Below are positions 30,501 through 41,532 of a DNA stretch of 64,000 bases, one piece after another. Location of the stretch: positions 1-64,000 of the forward strand of contig JADANN010000302.1 in the NCBI GenBank assembly GCA_018806985.1, read 5' to 3'. Position 1 is the first letter of the stretch; every line of letters starts with the position of its first letter. The stretch comes from Angiostrongylus vasorum. Its lineage: Eukaryota; Nematoda; Chromadorea; Rhabditida; Metastrongylidae. The notes under the pieces were generated by a model, which was not told the DNA's origin, searched no databases, and saw only the letters and a program-made list of their open reading frames with translations. Made by a program: the position numbers and the translations under genes.

Positions 30501-33500
30501 GCGGAATAAGCGTTTTCCGGCCGACACTCTCGAATAATGCATAACGTGCACAAAACCGCGGAATAAGCGTTTTCCGGCCGACACTCTCGAATAACGCATA
30601 ACGTGCACAAAACCGCGGAATAAGCGTTTTCCGGCCGACACTCTCGAATAATGCATAACGTGCACAAAACCGCGGAATAAGCGTTTTCCGAGCCGACACT
30701 CTCGAATAACGCATAACGTGCACAAAACCGCGGAATAAGCGTTTTCCGGCCGACACTCTCGAATAATGCATAACGTGCACAAAACCGCGGAATAAGCGTT
30801 TTCCGAGCCGACACTCTCGAATAACGCATAACGTGCACAAAACCGCGGAATAAGCGTTTTCCGAGCCGACACTCTCGAATAATGCATAACGTGCACAAAA
30901 CCGCGGAATAAGCGTTTTCCGGCCGACACTCTCGAATAATGCATAACGTGCACAAAACCGCGGAATAAGCGTTTTCCGGCCGACACTCTCGAATAATGCA
31001 CAACGTGCACAAAACCGCGGAATAAGCGTTTTCCGGCCGACACTCTCGAATAACGCATAACGTGCACAAAACCGCGGAATAAGCGTTTTCCGGCCGACAC
31101 TCTCGAATAATGCATAACGTGCACAAAACCGCGGAATAAGCGTTTTTCCGGCCGACACTCTCGAATAGCGCATAACGTGCACAAAACCGCGGAATAAGCG
31201 TTTTCCGGCCGACACTCTCGAATAATGCATAACGTGCACAAAACCGCGGAATAAGCGTTTTCCGGCCGACACTCTCGAATAGCGCATAACGTGCACAAAA
31301 CCGCGGAATAAGCGTTTTCCGGCCGACACTCTCGAATAGCGCATAACGTGCACAAAACCGCGGAATAAGCGTTTTCCGGCCGACACTCTCGAATAGCGCA
31401 TAACGTGCACAAAACCGCGGAATAAGCGTTTTCCGGCCGACACTCTCGAATAACGCATAACGTGCACAAAACCGCGGAATAAGCGTTTTCCGGCCGACAC
31501 TCTCGAATAGCGCATAACGTGCACAAAACCGCGGAATAAGCGTTTTCCGGCCGACACTCTCGAATAATGCATAACGTGCACAAAACCGCGGAATAAGCGT
31601 TTTCCGGCCGACACTCTCGAATAATGCATAACGTGCACAAAACCGCGGAATAAGCGTTTTTCCGAGCCGACACTCTCGAATAACGCATAACGTGCACAAA
31701 ACCGCGGAATAAGCGTTTTCCGAGCAGATACTCTCGAATAACGCATAACGTGCACAAAACCGCGGAATAAGCGTTTTCCGGCCGACACTCTCGAATAGCG
31801 CATAACGTGCACAAAACCGCGGAATAAGCGTTTTCCGGCCGACACTCTCGAATAATGCATAACGTGCACAAAACCGCGGAATAAGCGTTTTCCGGCCGAC
31901 ACTCTCGAATAGCGCATAACGTGCACAAAACCGCGGAATAAGCGTTTTCCGGCCGACACTCTCGAATAGCGCATAACGTGCACAAAACCGCGGAATAAGC
32001 GTTTTCCGAGCCGACACTCTCGAATAACGCATAACGTGCACAAAAACCGCGGAATAAGCGTTTTCCGGCCGACACTCTCGAATAATGCATAACGTGCACA
32101 AAACCGCGGAATAAGCGTTTTCCGGCCGACACTCTCGAATAATGCACAACGTGCACAAAACCGCGGAATAAGCGTTTTCCGGCCGACACTCTCGAATAAC
32201 GCATAACGTGCACAAAACCGCGGAATAAGCGTTTTCCGAGCCGACACTCTCGAATAATGCATAACGTGCACAAAACCGCGGAATAAGCGTTTTCCGGCCG
32301 ACACTCTCGAATAATGCATAACGTGCACAAAACCGCGGAATAAGCGTTTTCCGGCCGACACTCTCGAATAATGCATAACGTGCACAAAACCGCGGAATAA
32401 GCGTTTTCCGGCCGACACTCTCGAATAATGCATAACGTGCACAAAACCGCGGAATAAGCGTTTTCCGAGCAGATACCCTTGAATAACGCATAACGTGCAC
32501 AAAACCGCGGAATAAGCGTTTTCCGAGACGATACTCTCGAATAACGCATAACGTGCACAAAACCGCGGAATAAGCGTTTTCCGGCCGACACTCTCGAATA
32601 GCGCACAACGTGCACAAAACCGCGGAATAAGCGTTTTCCGGCCGACACTCTCGAATAGCGCATAACGTGCACAAAACCGCGGAATAAGCGTTTTCCGGCC
32701 GACACTCTCGAATAGCGCATAACGTGCACAAAACCGCGGAATAAGCGTTTTCCGGCCGACACTCTCGAATAGCGCATAACGTGCACAAAACCGCGGAATA
32801 AGCGTTTTCCGGCCGACACTCTCGAATAGCGCATAACGTGCACAAAACCGCGGAATAAGCGTTTTCCGGCCGACACTCTCGAATAGCGCATAACGTGCAC
32901 AAAACCGCGGAATAAGCGTTTTCCGGCCGACACTCTCGAATAATGCATAACGTGCACAAAACCGCGGAATAAGCGTTTTCCGGCCGACACTCTCGAATAA
33001 TGCATAACGTGCACAAAACCGCGGAATAAGCGTTTTCCGAGCAGATACTCTCGAATAACGCATAACGTGCACAAAACCGCGGAATAAGCGTTTTCCGAGA
33101 GATACTATCGAATAGCGCACAACGTGCACAAAACCGCGGAATAAGCGTTTTCCGGCCGACACTCTCGAATAGCGCATAACGTGCACAAAACCGCGGAATA
33201 AGCGTTTTCCGGCCGACACTCTCGAATAGCGCATAACGTGCACAAAACCGCGGAATAAGCGTTTTCCGGCCGACACTCTCGAATAGCGCATAACGTGCAC
33301 AAAACCGCGGAATAAGCGTTTTCCGGCCGACACTCTCGAATAATGCATAACGTGCACAAAACCGCGGAATAAGCGTTTTCCGGCCGACACTCTCGAATAA
33401 TGCATAACGTGCACAAAACCGCGGAATAAGCGTTTTCCGAGCCGACACTCTCGAATAATGCACAACGTGCACAAAACCGCGGAATAAGCGTTTTCCGGCC

Positions 33501-35452
33501 GACACTCTCGAATAACGCATAACGTGCACAAAACCGCGGAATAAGCGTTTTCCGGCCGACACTCTCGAATAGCGCATAACGTGCACAAAACCGCGGAATA
33601 AGCGTTTTCCGGCCGACACTCTCGAATAGCGCATAACGTGCACAAAACCGCGGAATAAGCGTTTTCCGGCCGACACTCTCGAATAACGCATAACGTGCAC
33701 AAAACCGCGGAATAAGCGTTTTCCGAGAGATACCCTCGAATAACGCATAACGTGCACAAAACCGCGGAATAAGCGTTTTCCGAGAGATACTATCGAATAG
33801 CGCACAACGTGCACAAAACCGCGGAATAAGCGTTTTCCGGCCGACACTCTCGAATAATGCATAACGTGCACAAAACCGCGGAATAAGCGTTTTCCGGCCG
33901 ACACTCTCGAATAATGCATAACGTGCACAAAACCGCGGAATAAGCGTTTTCCGGCCGACACTCTCGAATAACGCATAACGTGCACAAAACCGCGGAATAA
34001 GCGTTTTCCGGCCGACACTCTCGAATAACGCATAACGTGCACAAAACCGCGGAATAAGCGTTTTCCGAGCCGACACTCTCGAATAACGCATAACGTGCAC
34101 AAAACCGCGGAATAAGCGTTTTCCGAGCCGACACTCTCGAATAGCGCACAACGTGCACAAAACCGCGGAATAAGCGTTTTCCGGCCGACACTCTCGAATA
34201 GCGCATAACGTGCACAAAACCGCGGAATAAGCGTTTTCCGGCCGACACTCTCGAATAATGCATAACGTGCACAAAACCGCGGAATAAGCGTTTTTCCGAG
34301 AGATACCCTTTAATAACGCATAACATGCACAAAACCGCGGAATAAGCGTTTTCCGAGAGATACTATCGAATAGCGCACAACGTGCACAAAACCGCGGAAT
34401 AAGCGTTTTCCGGCCGACACTCTCGAATAATGCATAACGTGCACAAAACCGCGGAATAAGCGTTTTCCGGCCGACACTCTCGAATAATGCATAACGTGCA
34501 CAAAACCGCGGAATAAGCGTTTTCCGAGAGATACTCTCGAATAACGCATAACGTGCACAAAACCGCGGAATAAGCGTTTTCCGGCCGACACTCTCGAATA
34601 GCGCATAACGTGCACAAAACCGCGGAATAAGCGTTTTCCGGCCGACACTCTCGAATAATGCATAACGTGCACAAAACCGCGGAATAAGCGTTTTTCCGAG
34701 AGATACCCTTGAATAACGCATAACGTGCACAAAACCGCGGAATAAGCGTTTTCCGAGAGATACTATCGAATAGCGCACAACGTGCACAAAACCGCGGAAT
34801 AAGCGTTTTCCGGCCGACACTCTCGAATAATGCATAACGTGCACAAAACCGCGGAATAAGCGTTTTCCGGCCGACACTCTCGAATAATGCATAACGTGCA
34901 CAAAACCGCGGAATAAGCGTTTTCCGAGCCGATACTCTCGAATAACGCATAACGTGCACAAAACCGCGGAATAAGCGTTTTCCGGCCGACACTCTCGAAT
35001 AGCGCATAACGTGCACAAAACCGCGGAATAAGCGTTTTCCGGCCGACACTCTCGAATAATGCATAACGTGCACAAAACCGCGGAATAAGCGTTTTCCGGC
35101 CGACACTCTCGAATAATGCATAACGTGCACAAAACCGCGGAATAAGCGTTTTCCGGCCGACACTCTCGAATAATGCATAACGTGCACAAAACCGCGGAAT
35201 AAGCGTTTTCCGAGCAGATACCCTCGAATAACGCATAACGTGCACAAAACCGCGCAATAAGCGTTTTCCGGCCGACACTCTCGAATAACGCATAACGTGC
35301 ACAAAACCGCGGAATAAGCGTTTTCCGAGACGATACTCTCGAATAACGCACAACAGTGCACAAAACCGCGGAATAAGCGTTTTTCGAGCAGATACTCTCG
35401 AATATCGCATAACGTGCACAAAACCGCGGAATAAGCGTTGCCCACCGATATT

Positions 35453-35925
35453 AGTTTTGCTGATTGAGACATTGTGGTTCCCTTGAGTCCTGAATTTTGC
35501 CTAATGAAACTTTCTTTGTTACTACAGGCAGTCGCTGGTCGTTGTGGATCATAGGAAATTTCCCCTCTTGAAACTAGTTGAAGGCAACTCGGCGATGATA
35601 TTCAGTATTACTTTACTTCTGTCTGGGCTTCCGAGTGAAAGTGTCGGGCTCTTTTTGACCGTGGAAGATTCTAATGTGGAGATAAACCGCCCCTCTCTCC
35701 TCTACGTCGCAATCCGACGTGCTTAAACATTCGTCAGTTAGAGATTCGATTGAAAAAATCAAGTGGTAGTGATATCACAAAACCATTGATACTATTTTCT
35801 ATTCTAATTAGTTAATCTTTACTGTGTTTTCGCAGTTCCACATGTGGTTACTAATCAAGTATGTGCTATATTTGGTGGTAGTTAACTACTGCCTCTTAAT
35901 TTTCTGAACGTGTTTCACCTATGCT
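35453..35925 (+). repeat. Left arm of long inverted repeat
   Basis: Starting at GTTTTGCTGATTGA, this segment matches the reverse complement of 36,607-37,106 over most of its length with scattered substitutions and small indels. Shared blocks include GTCGCTGGTCGTTGTGGATC, a stretch ending in ACTGTGTTTTCGCAGTT, and TATATTTGGTGGTAGTT. The arm begins about 14 bp after the last satellite unit. An open frame at 35,544-35,726 (VVVDHRKFPLLKLVEGNSAM...) is preserved in the other arm, which hints that the sequence once coded. I do not recognise the protein. Confidence 0.85.
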
Positions 35926-36606
35926 TCACCTTCAGCTTAACTGCCTTCAATGCCGACTTGCGCTCAACATTATGCATTGGTTGATGAACGCCGGTAGCTT
36001 TATCGCTTTTATTTATGTGCATAAAAGCCAAGCATTTTGCCTCAAAAGTTTCCAATAAAAACCCAAAAGTGCGAGGATAACGTAGGAATGAAAATCGATG
36101 AACTACATCACTTTCTCGCTTCGAGAAACATCAATCTTCTAACTCAACGTATTAGCAGTGGCGAACGAAAATCGACAACGATCGCTCAACTGGAAATACC
36201 GGTGTTAAACCGATGTTAAAAGAAACAAAGTTTACGAGGAACGCGCTTGTTCGTAATGCTGCACTCATGCTCATTGGGGAGACTACTTCGGAATTCTCCA
36301 GCTGGAAGTTAACAACACAAACGAGTTAGCTCTGAAGTGGAGACGACAGTGGTATGGGAAACGCAAAAGGGTATCAGGACTAAGTATCCTGAACATCGAA
36401 AATCTAGTGGACTATTGGTGACTGCCTTCATGAGATGTGAAAATCGAAACAGGAGGTAATTACGGCATGTAAGAAAGACAGGTGAAGGCGTCGGAGTTGG
36501 ACAAACCCGACTTACGCTAGAAAGCACTGTAGCATAGGTAACGTAGGAAACGTGACAAGCAAGCCTTTCGTTTACATCTAATATAGAAACCATTGCTATT
36601 GAGCCA
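35926..36606. other. Spacer between inverted-repeat arms; no gene recognised
   Basis: About 680 bp of non-repeated sequence. Near 35,930-35,965 it contains CAGCTTAACTG followed by TCAATGCCGAC, a short phrase also seen in the centres of the MITE-like foldbacks at 44.5, 47.3 and 50.8 kb. Two short open frames (36,037-36,219 plus and 36,309-36,611 minus) show no recognisable domain. Confidence 0.5.
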
Positions 36607-37106
36607 TGCATAGGTGAAACACGTTTAAAAATTTAAGAGGCAGTAGTTAAACTACCACCAAATATAGCACCTACTTGATTAGTAGCCGCATGTGTAACTG
36701 CGAAAACACAGTAAAGATTAACTAATTGGAATAGGAAATAGTATCACTGGTTTTGTGGTATCACTACCACTTGATTTTTCAGTGGGATCTCAACATGCTC
36801 TGCGTTATGACTTACCGACTCGTTGTAGCTGATGAATGTTTAAGCGCGTCGGATTGCGACGTAGAGGAGAGAGGGAGGTTTATCTCCACAGCAGGATCTT
36901 CCATGGTCAAAAAGAGCCCAACACTTCCACTCGGAAGCCCTGACAGAAGTAAACCAATACTGAGTATCATCGCCGAGTTGCCATCAACTAGTTTCAAGAG
37001 GGGAAATTTCCTATGATCCACAACGACCAGCGACTATAGTAACAAGGGAAAAAAATTCAATTAGGCAAACCTCAGGACTCCAGGAAACCACAATGTATCA
37101 ATCAGC
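36607..37106 (-). repeat. Right arm of long inverted repeat
   Basis: Reverse-complement partner of 35,453-35,925. On the minus strand an open frame at 37,021-36,812 reads VVVDHRKFPLLKLVDGNSAM and continues in step with the left arm, with mostly conservative differences (V/E, I/M). The two arms and the spacer span about 1.65 kb and could form a large stem-loop, as in foldback transposons. No target-site duplication was found at the outer tips. An inverted duplication of a host segment is an equally good explanation. Confidence 0.8.
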
Positions 37107-37299
37107 AAAACTCCAGCACCAGAACCCCACACACTAGATCTCCCGTCTACGATATCAGGTGGTGGGACAACTTGTGAGAGGTTATAAGACCTCGCGTTGA
37201 ACAGGAGGTCACTCGAAGCAAGCAAAAACGTGCAGTCCTCCCCACGCAATAGAGACTGCTTCTTGCCTGCTCCTGTAACGCAAAGAAGTCTACTCAGAC

Positions 37300-39660
37300 G
37301 AAAGGTTCACTTTCCTCTTGAGATCGCAAGTCGCACTGAATTCCCAGTGATCGCACAAAAATTGGCAATACCGATGCAAACTAATTATACAACGGACCTT
37401 TATTATTCCTGGACAGAAAAACACCTCTAGGAATGTCGGCGACGTCGACTTTATCGCAAACCCATCTTTCTCCCACCAAGTCACCGCATACGACTATTCT
37501 GTCCCCTCGCCTAGCTGTTCTTCAATCCCCACATTCTGTGTCATAGGGAAGGTAAGGATTATCATCTGCTTCTCACCAACCTGCCCACCTGATGAAACCG
37601 ATCTGTAGGCGCTTTATACTCAGCCGCAGGAAGAGATCTGCAACAAAATTCCCACGAAATCCTTGTTAGGGGGCTTTATTTCCAGAATGGAAAAAGCACG
37701 AAAATGAACACAAGATAGGAAAATCTGAGATAGAAGATCGATACGGGCGTGGAAACTGTAATGCAGAAGTTCCTGTCTGCAGCACCTCACTTCCGTGGGA
37801 ACTCCTTTTCTGAGAAGCTAGAAAATCGCCGCTGGGCAGAGAAATTCTCTAACGGCACGATTGATGACGAGACCGACAACGTCCTCAGAAAAAGAAGATC
37901 TCGCCTTCTTGACAACTCCGTGGTCCTATTATTATGTACCGGTTCTGATCATCGCATTCTTTGTGCGAAGTCTCGTTTCACCCAAAGGTTGAAAAAAGCA
38001 TTCTTATCTTCACCCAAGAGGAAGAAAACAAGTCGTGTTTGATGAGAATATTCTCATTTAAATCGAACTCACCTCAGTTCCTCAAATAAGAAGCTCTCAC
38101 CGCAACTACTTCACCATTAAGGAGTTATTCCAAAAAAGAAGGAAACTGGTCATTGTTATACTGCAACAGAGCTAACACAGGTAGTAATAAATGACAGCTG
38201 TAGGAGATTTACGCAGGACATACAATAGTATATGCAAAAAAAATTGCTAGGAAAAGCTCAAAAACGAACTATTCTGGAGTCCCGTCGGGAACTGTGTGAC
38301 TACACTGGTACTGCTACCGATCCGATGAATGAAGAGAGGTCTACCAACACACTGCACCGTGATATGGAATCACTGATGGAAAAACTCTTTATCAATGTTT
38401 TTCATTCTACCATTCCATCTCGCACTCCAAAACCACGGCTGGAGAAAAAAGAATCTTCTTCCCCTGTGAAGGTCAATTTGTGATAAAAACCATAAATAGG
38501 TAGTGCTTCAGGAACCGATAGTGATGCAGGCGAGTTCTCTAGAACTACAGCCATCAACCCACACGTACTTCTCACAATCCATATAACATCCTACCTTCAA
38601 ACAGAAATAATCACAAATCCATGTAGCGTGTCGCGCACGGTTATGATGCTCACGAAGAGTGACCGAAGGGATCTTCGTAACCTTCGTTGATATATTCATT
38701 TAGTGTACTCTACAAACTATTCACGAAGATTATCCATTGTGCACTAAGACCTTGCATGAGCCACAACCAGCTGAGCAATCAGTATTTCGACAGAAATTCT
38801 GCTGCACACAGCACCTCCAAAACGTACTCCAGACCAGAGATGTCTATTGAATAACGACCAGCACTTGTCCTTATTTTTTCCCGAACGAGAAAAAAGCGTC
38901 TAACTACATCGTTAAAAAAATGCAGGCCCATCAGCGCTCGAAGAGTGGACGCCTCCGTCCACAAAAAACTCTGTCAATTATTGTTGTAACTACCTCACGA
39001 AAATGCGACCTTCCCATCAACTGCCCTTTCCCCATATAAAAAAGAAGATCGGCAAGGCGAGATAATTTCGCCATATCTGTTGATTCTTCACAGCCTTAGA
39101 GCATTGGGTAATTAAGTCACTTACTGGAATGACACCTGATGGCAAACCTCTGTTAAACATTCATTTTACTGACGACATCGTCAACTTTCAATGTCTAGCA
39201 GCTTGAAACTCCGCGCTTACATTTTCCATTCAACGGTCTACACAGCGGTTTGTTACACAGCTTATACAGCAGTAATATGGTCTGACTACTCCAACCACGT
39301 CGAAAATTCTGAGCATTACTCACATAGCGCTTCCGCGATCTCTTCTGGGGTGTTACAGGCACTCACGGCTGGAATACATAACTTACACCGCCGCAACCTG
39401 TCCCATCTTAAAAATTCAGTAGGATTTACGTAGGTTGCGCAGCGCAGATGGGTCCGTTTGAAGATAAAAGTTAGACGAAAAGAACCGTGAGTGCACTAAA
39501 TAAGGATGCAAGCATCTTCTTAGACGACCGCGTTAGCGATTCTTAGAGCTCGTTATTGACTTACATCAACCATCTACATTCGCAGATGGGAACGGTTTCT
39601 GGATAATGAGATGTCAAGGTGGACTACCACTGATGACGTTTTCGCGAAACAAAACGGATA
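37300..39660 (+). mobile_element. Degraded non-LTR retrotransposon (RTE/CR1-like LINE)
   Basis: Fragments in shifting frames follow the usual LINE order. Endonuclease pieces are RNVGDVDF near 37,430, RIIICFSPTCPPDE near 37,560, FRGNSFSEKLENRRW near 37,790, and the catalytic-type GSDHR at 37,941-37,955. A linker follows at 38,232-38,483 (KKLLGKAQKRTILESRREL). RT pieces are LHEPQPAEQSVFRQKF near 38,755 and the motif-C remnant IHFTDDIVNF with DD at 39,171-39,176. After that come LRAYIFHSTVYTAVCYTAY near 39,210 and RWTTTDDVFAKQ near 39,615. These correspond to the endonuclease, reverse transcriptase and C-terminal parts of LINE polyproteins common in strongylid genomes. Many stops and frameshifts make it inactive. 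Both ends are approximate. Short minus-strand frames at 37.06-37.48 kb are probably shadows of it. Confidence 0.72.
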
Positions 39661-40733
39661 GGTGACGTGGCCTTGCACTACTAATATAGAAGGGCCATAT
39701 AAGTATCCAAGCGTCATCTAAGTATCCAAGTAAATAACTCAGCCTGTTTGAGAAGAAAAAAACTGGTGTAAATGAGCACCATGGGGGGTCTTGTTTTAAC
39801 ACCGTATAAAATTTAAAATTTGAGGGCCAACAGTGCAACATGACTTATAGAAATGGAGACGTTAGGAAAGTGCTTGAGGAAGGACACAAATTCGTAGGCG
39901 AAGCTGAGAAGTACATAATTTTATAGAACCTAGAAACGATCATGTGAAAATCCGTATTCGCTACCTTGTCAGTAATCCGCAGGAAAGAATTGTACCCGTT
40001 GCATTATCTTGCAGCGTTGCGTGACTTCCGTCAAGGCACATCGTTCTAAGAAAGGCAAATGCATCAGCGTTATCAGATTCAGCAGCTGAAGACCATTAAC
40101 TGGGAAATATGGAAATTCTTGGAAACAGCTACGCTTTTAATGAAGTACCTGTCCAATGATGCGTTCCACAGAAGTACGACTACCTGAAAACTCACTTGTT
40201 GGCCAACCAGAAATTTTGTACCACACCACACGCGCCGCTCAAGTACAATTGCCAAGACCGACCTAAAATTTACGACAGTTGTTTTTACGGTGATAATGCA
40301 AATGTTCCTGTATAGTATTAGTGAATGCAATCTGGAAAAGGAATCACTAAAATGATCAGAGGGAAAAAAACTCCTAGAATTACTTAAGATAAATTCAAGT
40401 ACAACTAAAAATCAATCAAAACAAAGGAAGGAATTGAATAATTGAAGGAAAAAACGTTCTAACGCTAACCATCGCTAGTTCTGAAAGTGAGTTACCGCCA
40501 AGAGCCGAAGAGATGTAATAAACCAGAGCTTTTGCTTGGTTTCATTTGGCCATGCCTAATTCGGCAGCATGCACGCTTGTTAGGTCTAAACCCCCAAAGA
40601 AGGCAACATCCGACTAATTCACCTTGAAAAATAAGCATAACACTGCTCACCAAGCTGCGCATCGGCGGACGGTTCTCAGTTCTTAGCTAGACAGCAAATC
40701 AACTTTCTCCGCCGCTGCTTTCAACATCGAGTC
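39661..40733. other. No gene recognised
   Basis: About 1.07 kb of AT-rich sequence between the LINE remnant and the first recognisable part of the PLE. Short open frames occur (for example 40,079-40,330 minus) without domains or convincing splice signals. The 5' end of the PLE could lie here, but I found no second copy of its 3' terminal motif upstream. Confidence 0.5.
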
Positions 40734-41503
40734 GTGCCAAAGTTTATAAAAAGAAAGCGACTTCACGAGATATGCGGTCTACCAGAGGACAGCCAACAAG
40801 TACGAGGCATCGAAATGGAACTGCTTCGAGCTGCACTACGAAGCACGCAGAATGAGATGTTTGCCAGAATGAAGAAGTGTGCGACGAAGGAACATTTTTG
40901 TGCTTTGTATTTGGAGGATCGCCTTTGGACGAGAATAGTTGGTGGGTCAATATTGATATGCGATTTTATTAGGTCTAATGCCAAAATAACCTTACAACGA
41001 AAATTCGAAAATCTTTTGGGTAATTCACATGTCTCAGCTTCAAGAAAATTCTACCGCAAACAAATTTTTCACGGTTCTGATAATAGTCAAAATAGGGTTG
41101 ATAATGCACCAGTAAAATCTAGGGTCACCGTGATTGGGGGGCATAACAATACCTGAGAGTACGCGCTCGCTATTAGAATTGGGCCCAAGCTTTGCACCAT
41201 CACAGCCCATTTCTAAAACGACCCTGCGTAGGATAGCATGTAACCTTTATGAGCTTCAAGATCGACTCCGCTATCAGGCCAAGCAAGAAACATCAAACAA
41301 AGATAAAAAATCAAGAGGTGGCATCACTACCACCATCTCCTTTCCCAAAGACGTTTTTTAGACAGCAGGACCCTAACGATGGAGTTGACATAAAATTCCG
41401 CATGTTTTCGGACGGCGTTCTCAAGACCCTTAATCACTACCGCGATAGAAAGTTTATCTCTAACCTTACAGCCGCACAAAAAATGTGGCATGCGAGAAAT
41501 TAG
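40734..41503 (+). pseudogene. PLE copy 1, N-terminal region (frameshifted)
   Basis: Three overlapping frames make up the region upstream of the RT: 40,734-41,156 (basic and helical, MPKFIKRKRLHEICGLPEDS...), 41,134-41,361 (GGITIPESTRSLLELGPSFA, a PLE-like segment before the RT) and 41,249-41,503 (VDIKFRMFSDGVLKTLNHYR). The first join lies at a six-G run and the second at a T-rich run, both typical indel sites. Copy 2 lacks this region because it is 5'-truncated, so no internal comparison is possible. The chosen start is simply the first ATG of the first frame; the true start may be further upstream. Confidence 0.65.
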
Positions 41504-41532
41504 AGAATTAATAAACTCAAAAAAGAATAAGA

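Larger units (their letters stand above)
1..35439. repeat. 57-bp satellite DNA array (about 620 tandem copies)
   Basis: Head-to-tail repetition of a 57-bp unit fills the whole left part of the window and runs off the left edge. Landmarks in each unit are GTGCAC, CCGCGG, GCGTTTTCC, then GGCCGACACTCTCGAATA. A 58-bp variant has one extra A (GAGCCGAC instead of GGCCGAC). A 57-bp variant reads GAGAGATACT and lies mainly near the array ends. Other variable sites are AATAATGC/AATAACGC/AATAGCGC and GCATAAC/GCACAAC. Each common unit has seven CpG dinucleotides. No unique sequence interrupts the array. The last unit ends at about 35,439, where GCGTT passes into GCCCACC. Minus-strand frames stay open for thousands of codons only because 57 is divisible by 3 and the unit lacks minus-strand stops; I see no reason to call them genes. 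Function is unknown; a heterochromatic or subtelomeric satellite is the default reading. Confidence 0.98.

Noticed and set aside
1..35439. CRISPR array
   Set aside because: There are no variable spacers; the repeat is contiguous and the genome is eukaryotic in character.
467..35472. Giant minus-strand reading frames (up to about 6,240 codons) as structural repeat proteins
   Set aside because: They are periodic translations of a 57-bp satellite that is open in all three minus frames, change frame at one-base insertions, and have no start, splice or codon-use evidence.
37061..37484. Minus-strand gene suggested by two protein-like open frames
   Set aside because: The plus strand of most of this interval reads as the LINE endonuclease (RNVGDVDF and neighbours), so the minus frames are best seen as shadows.
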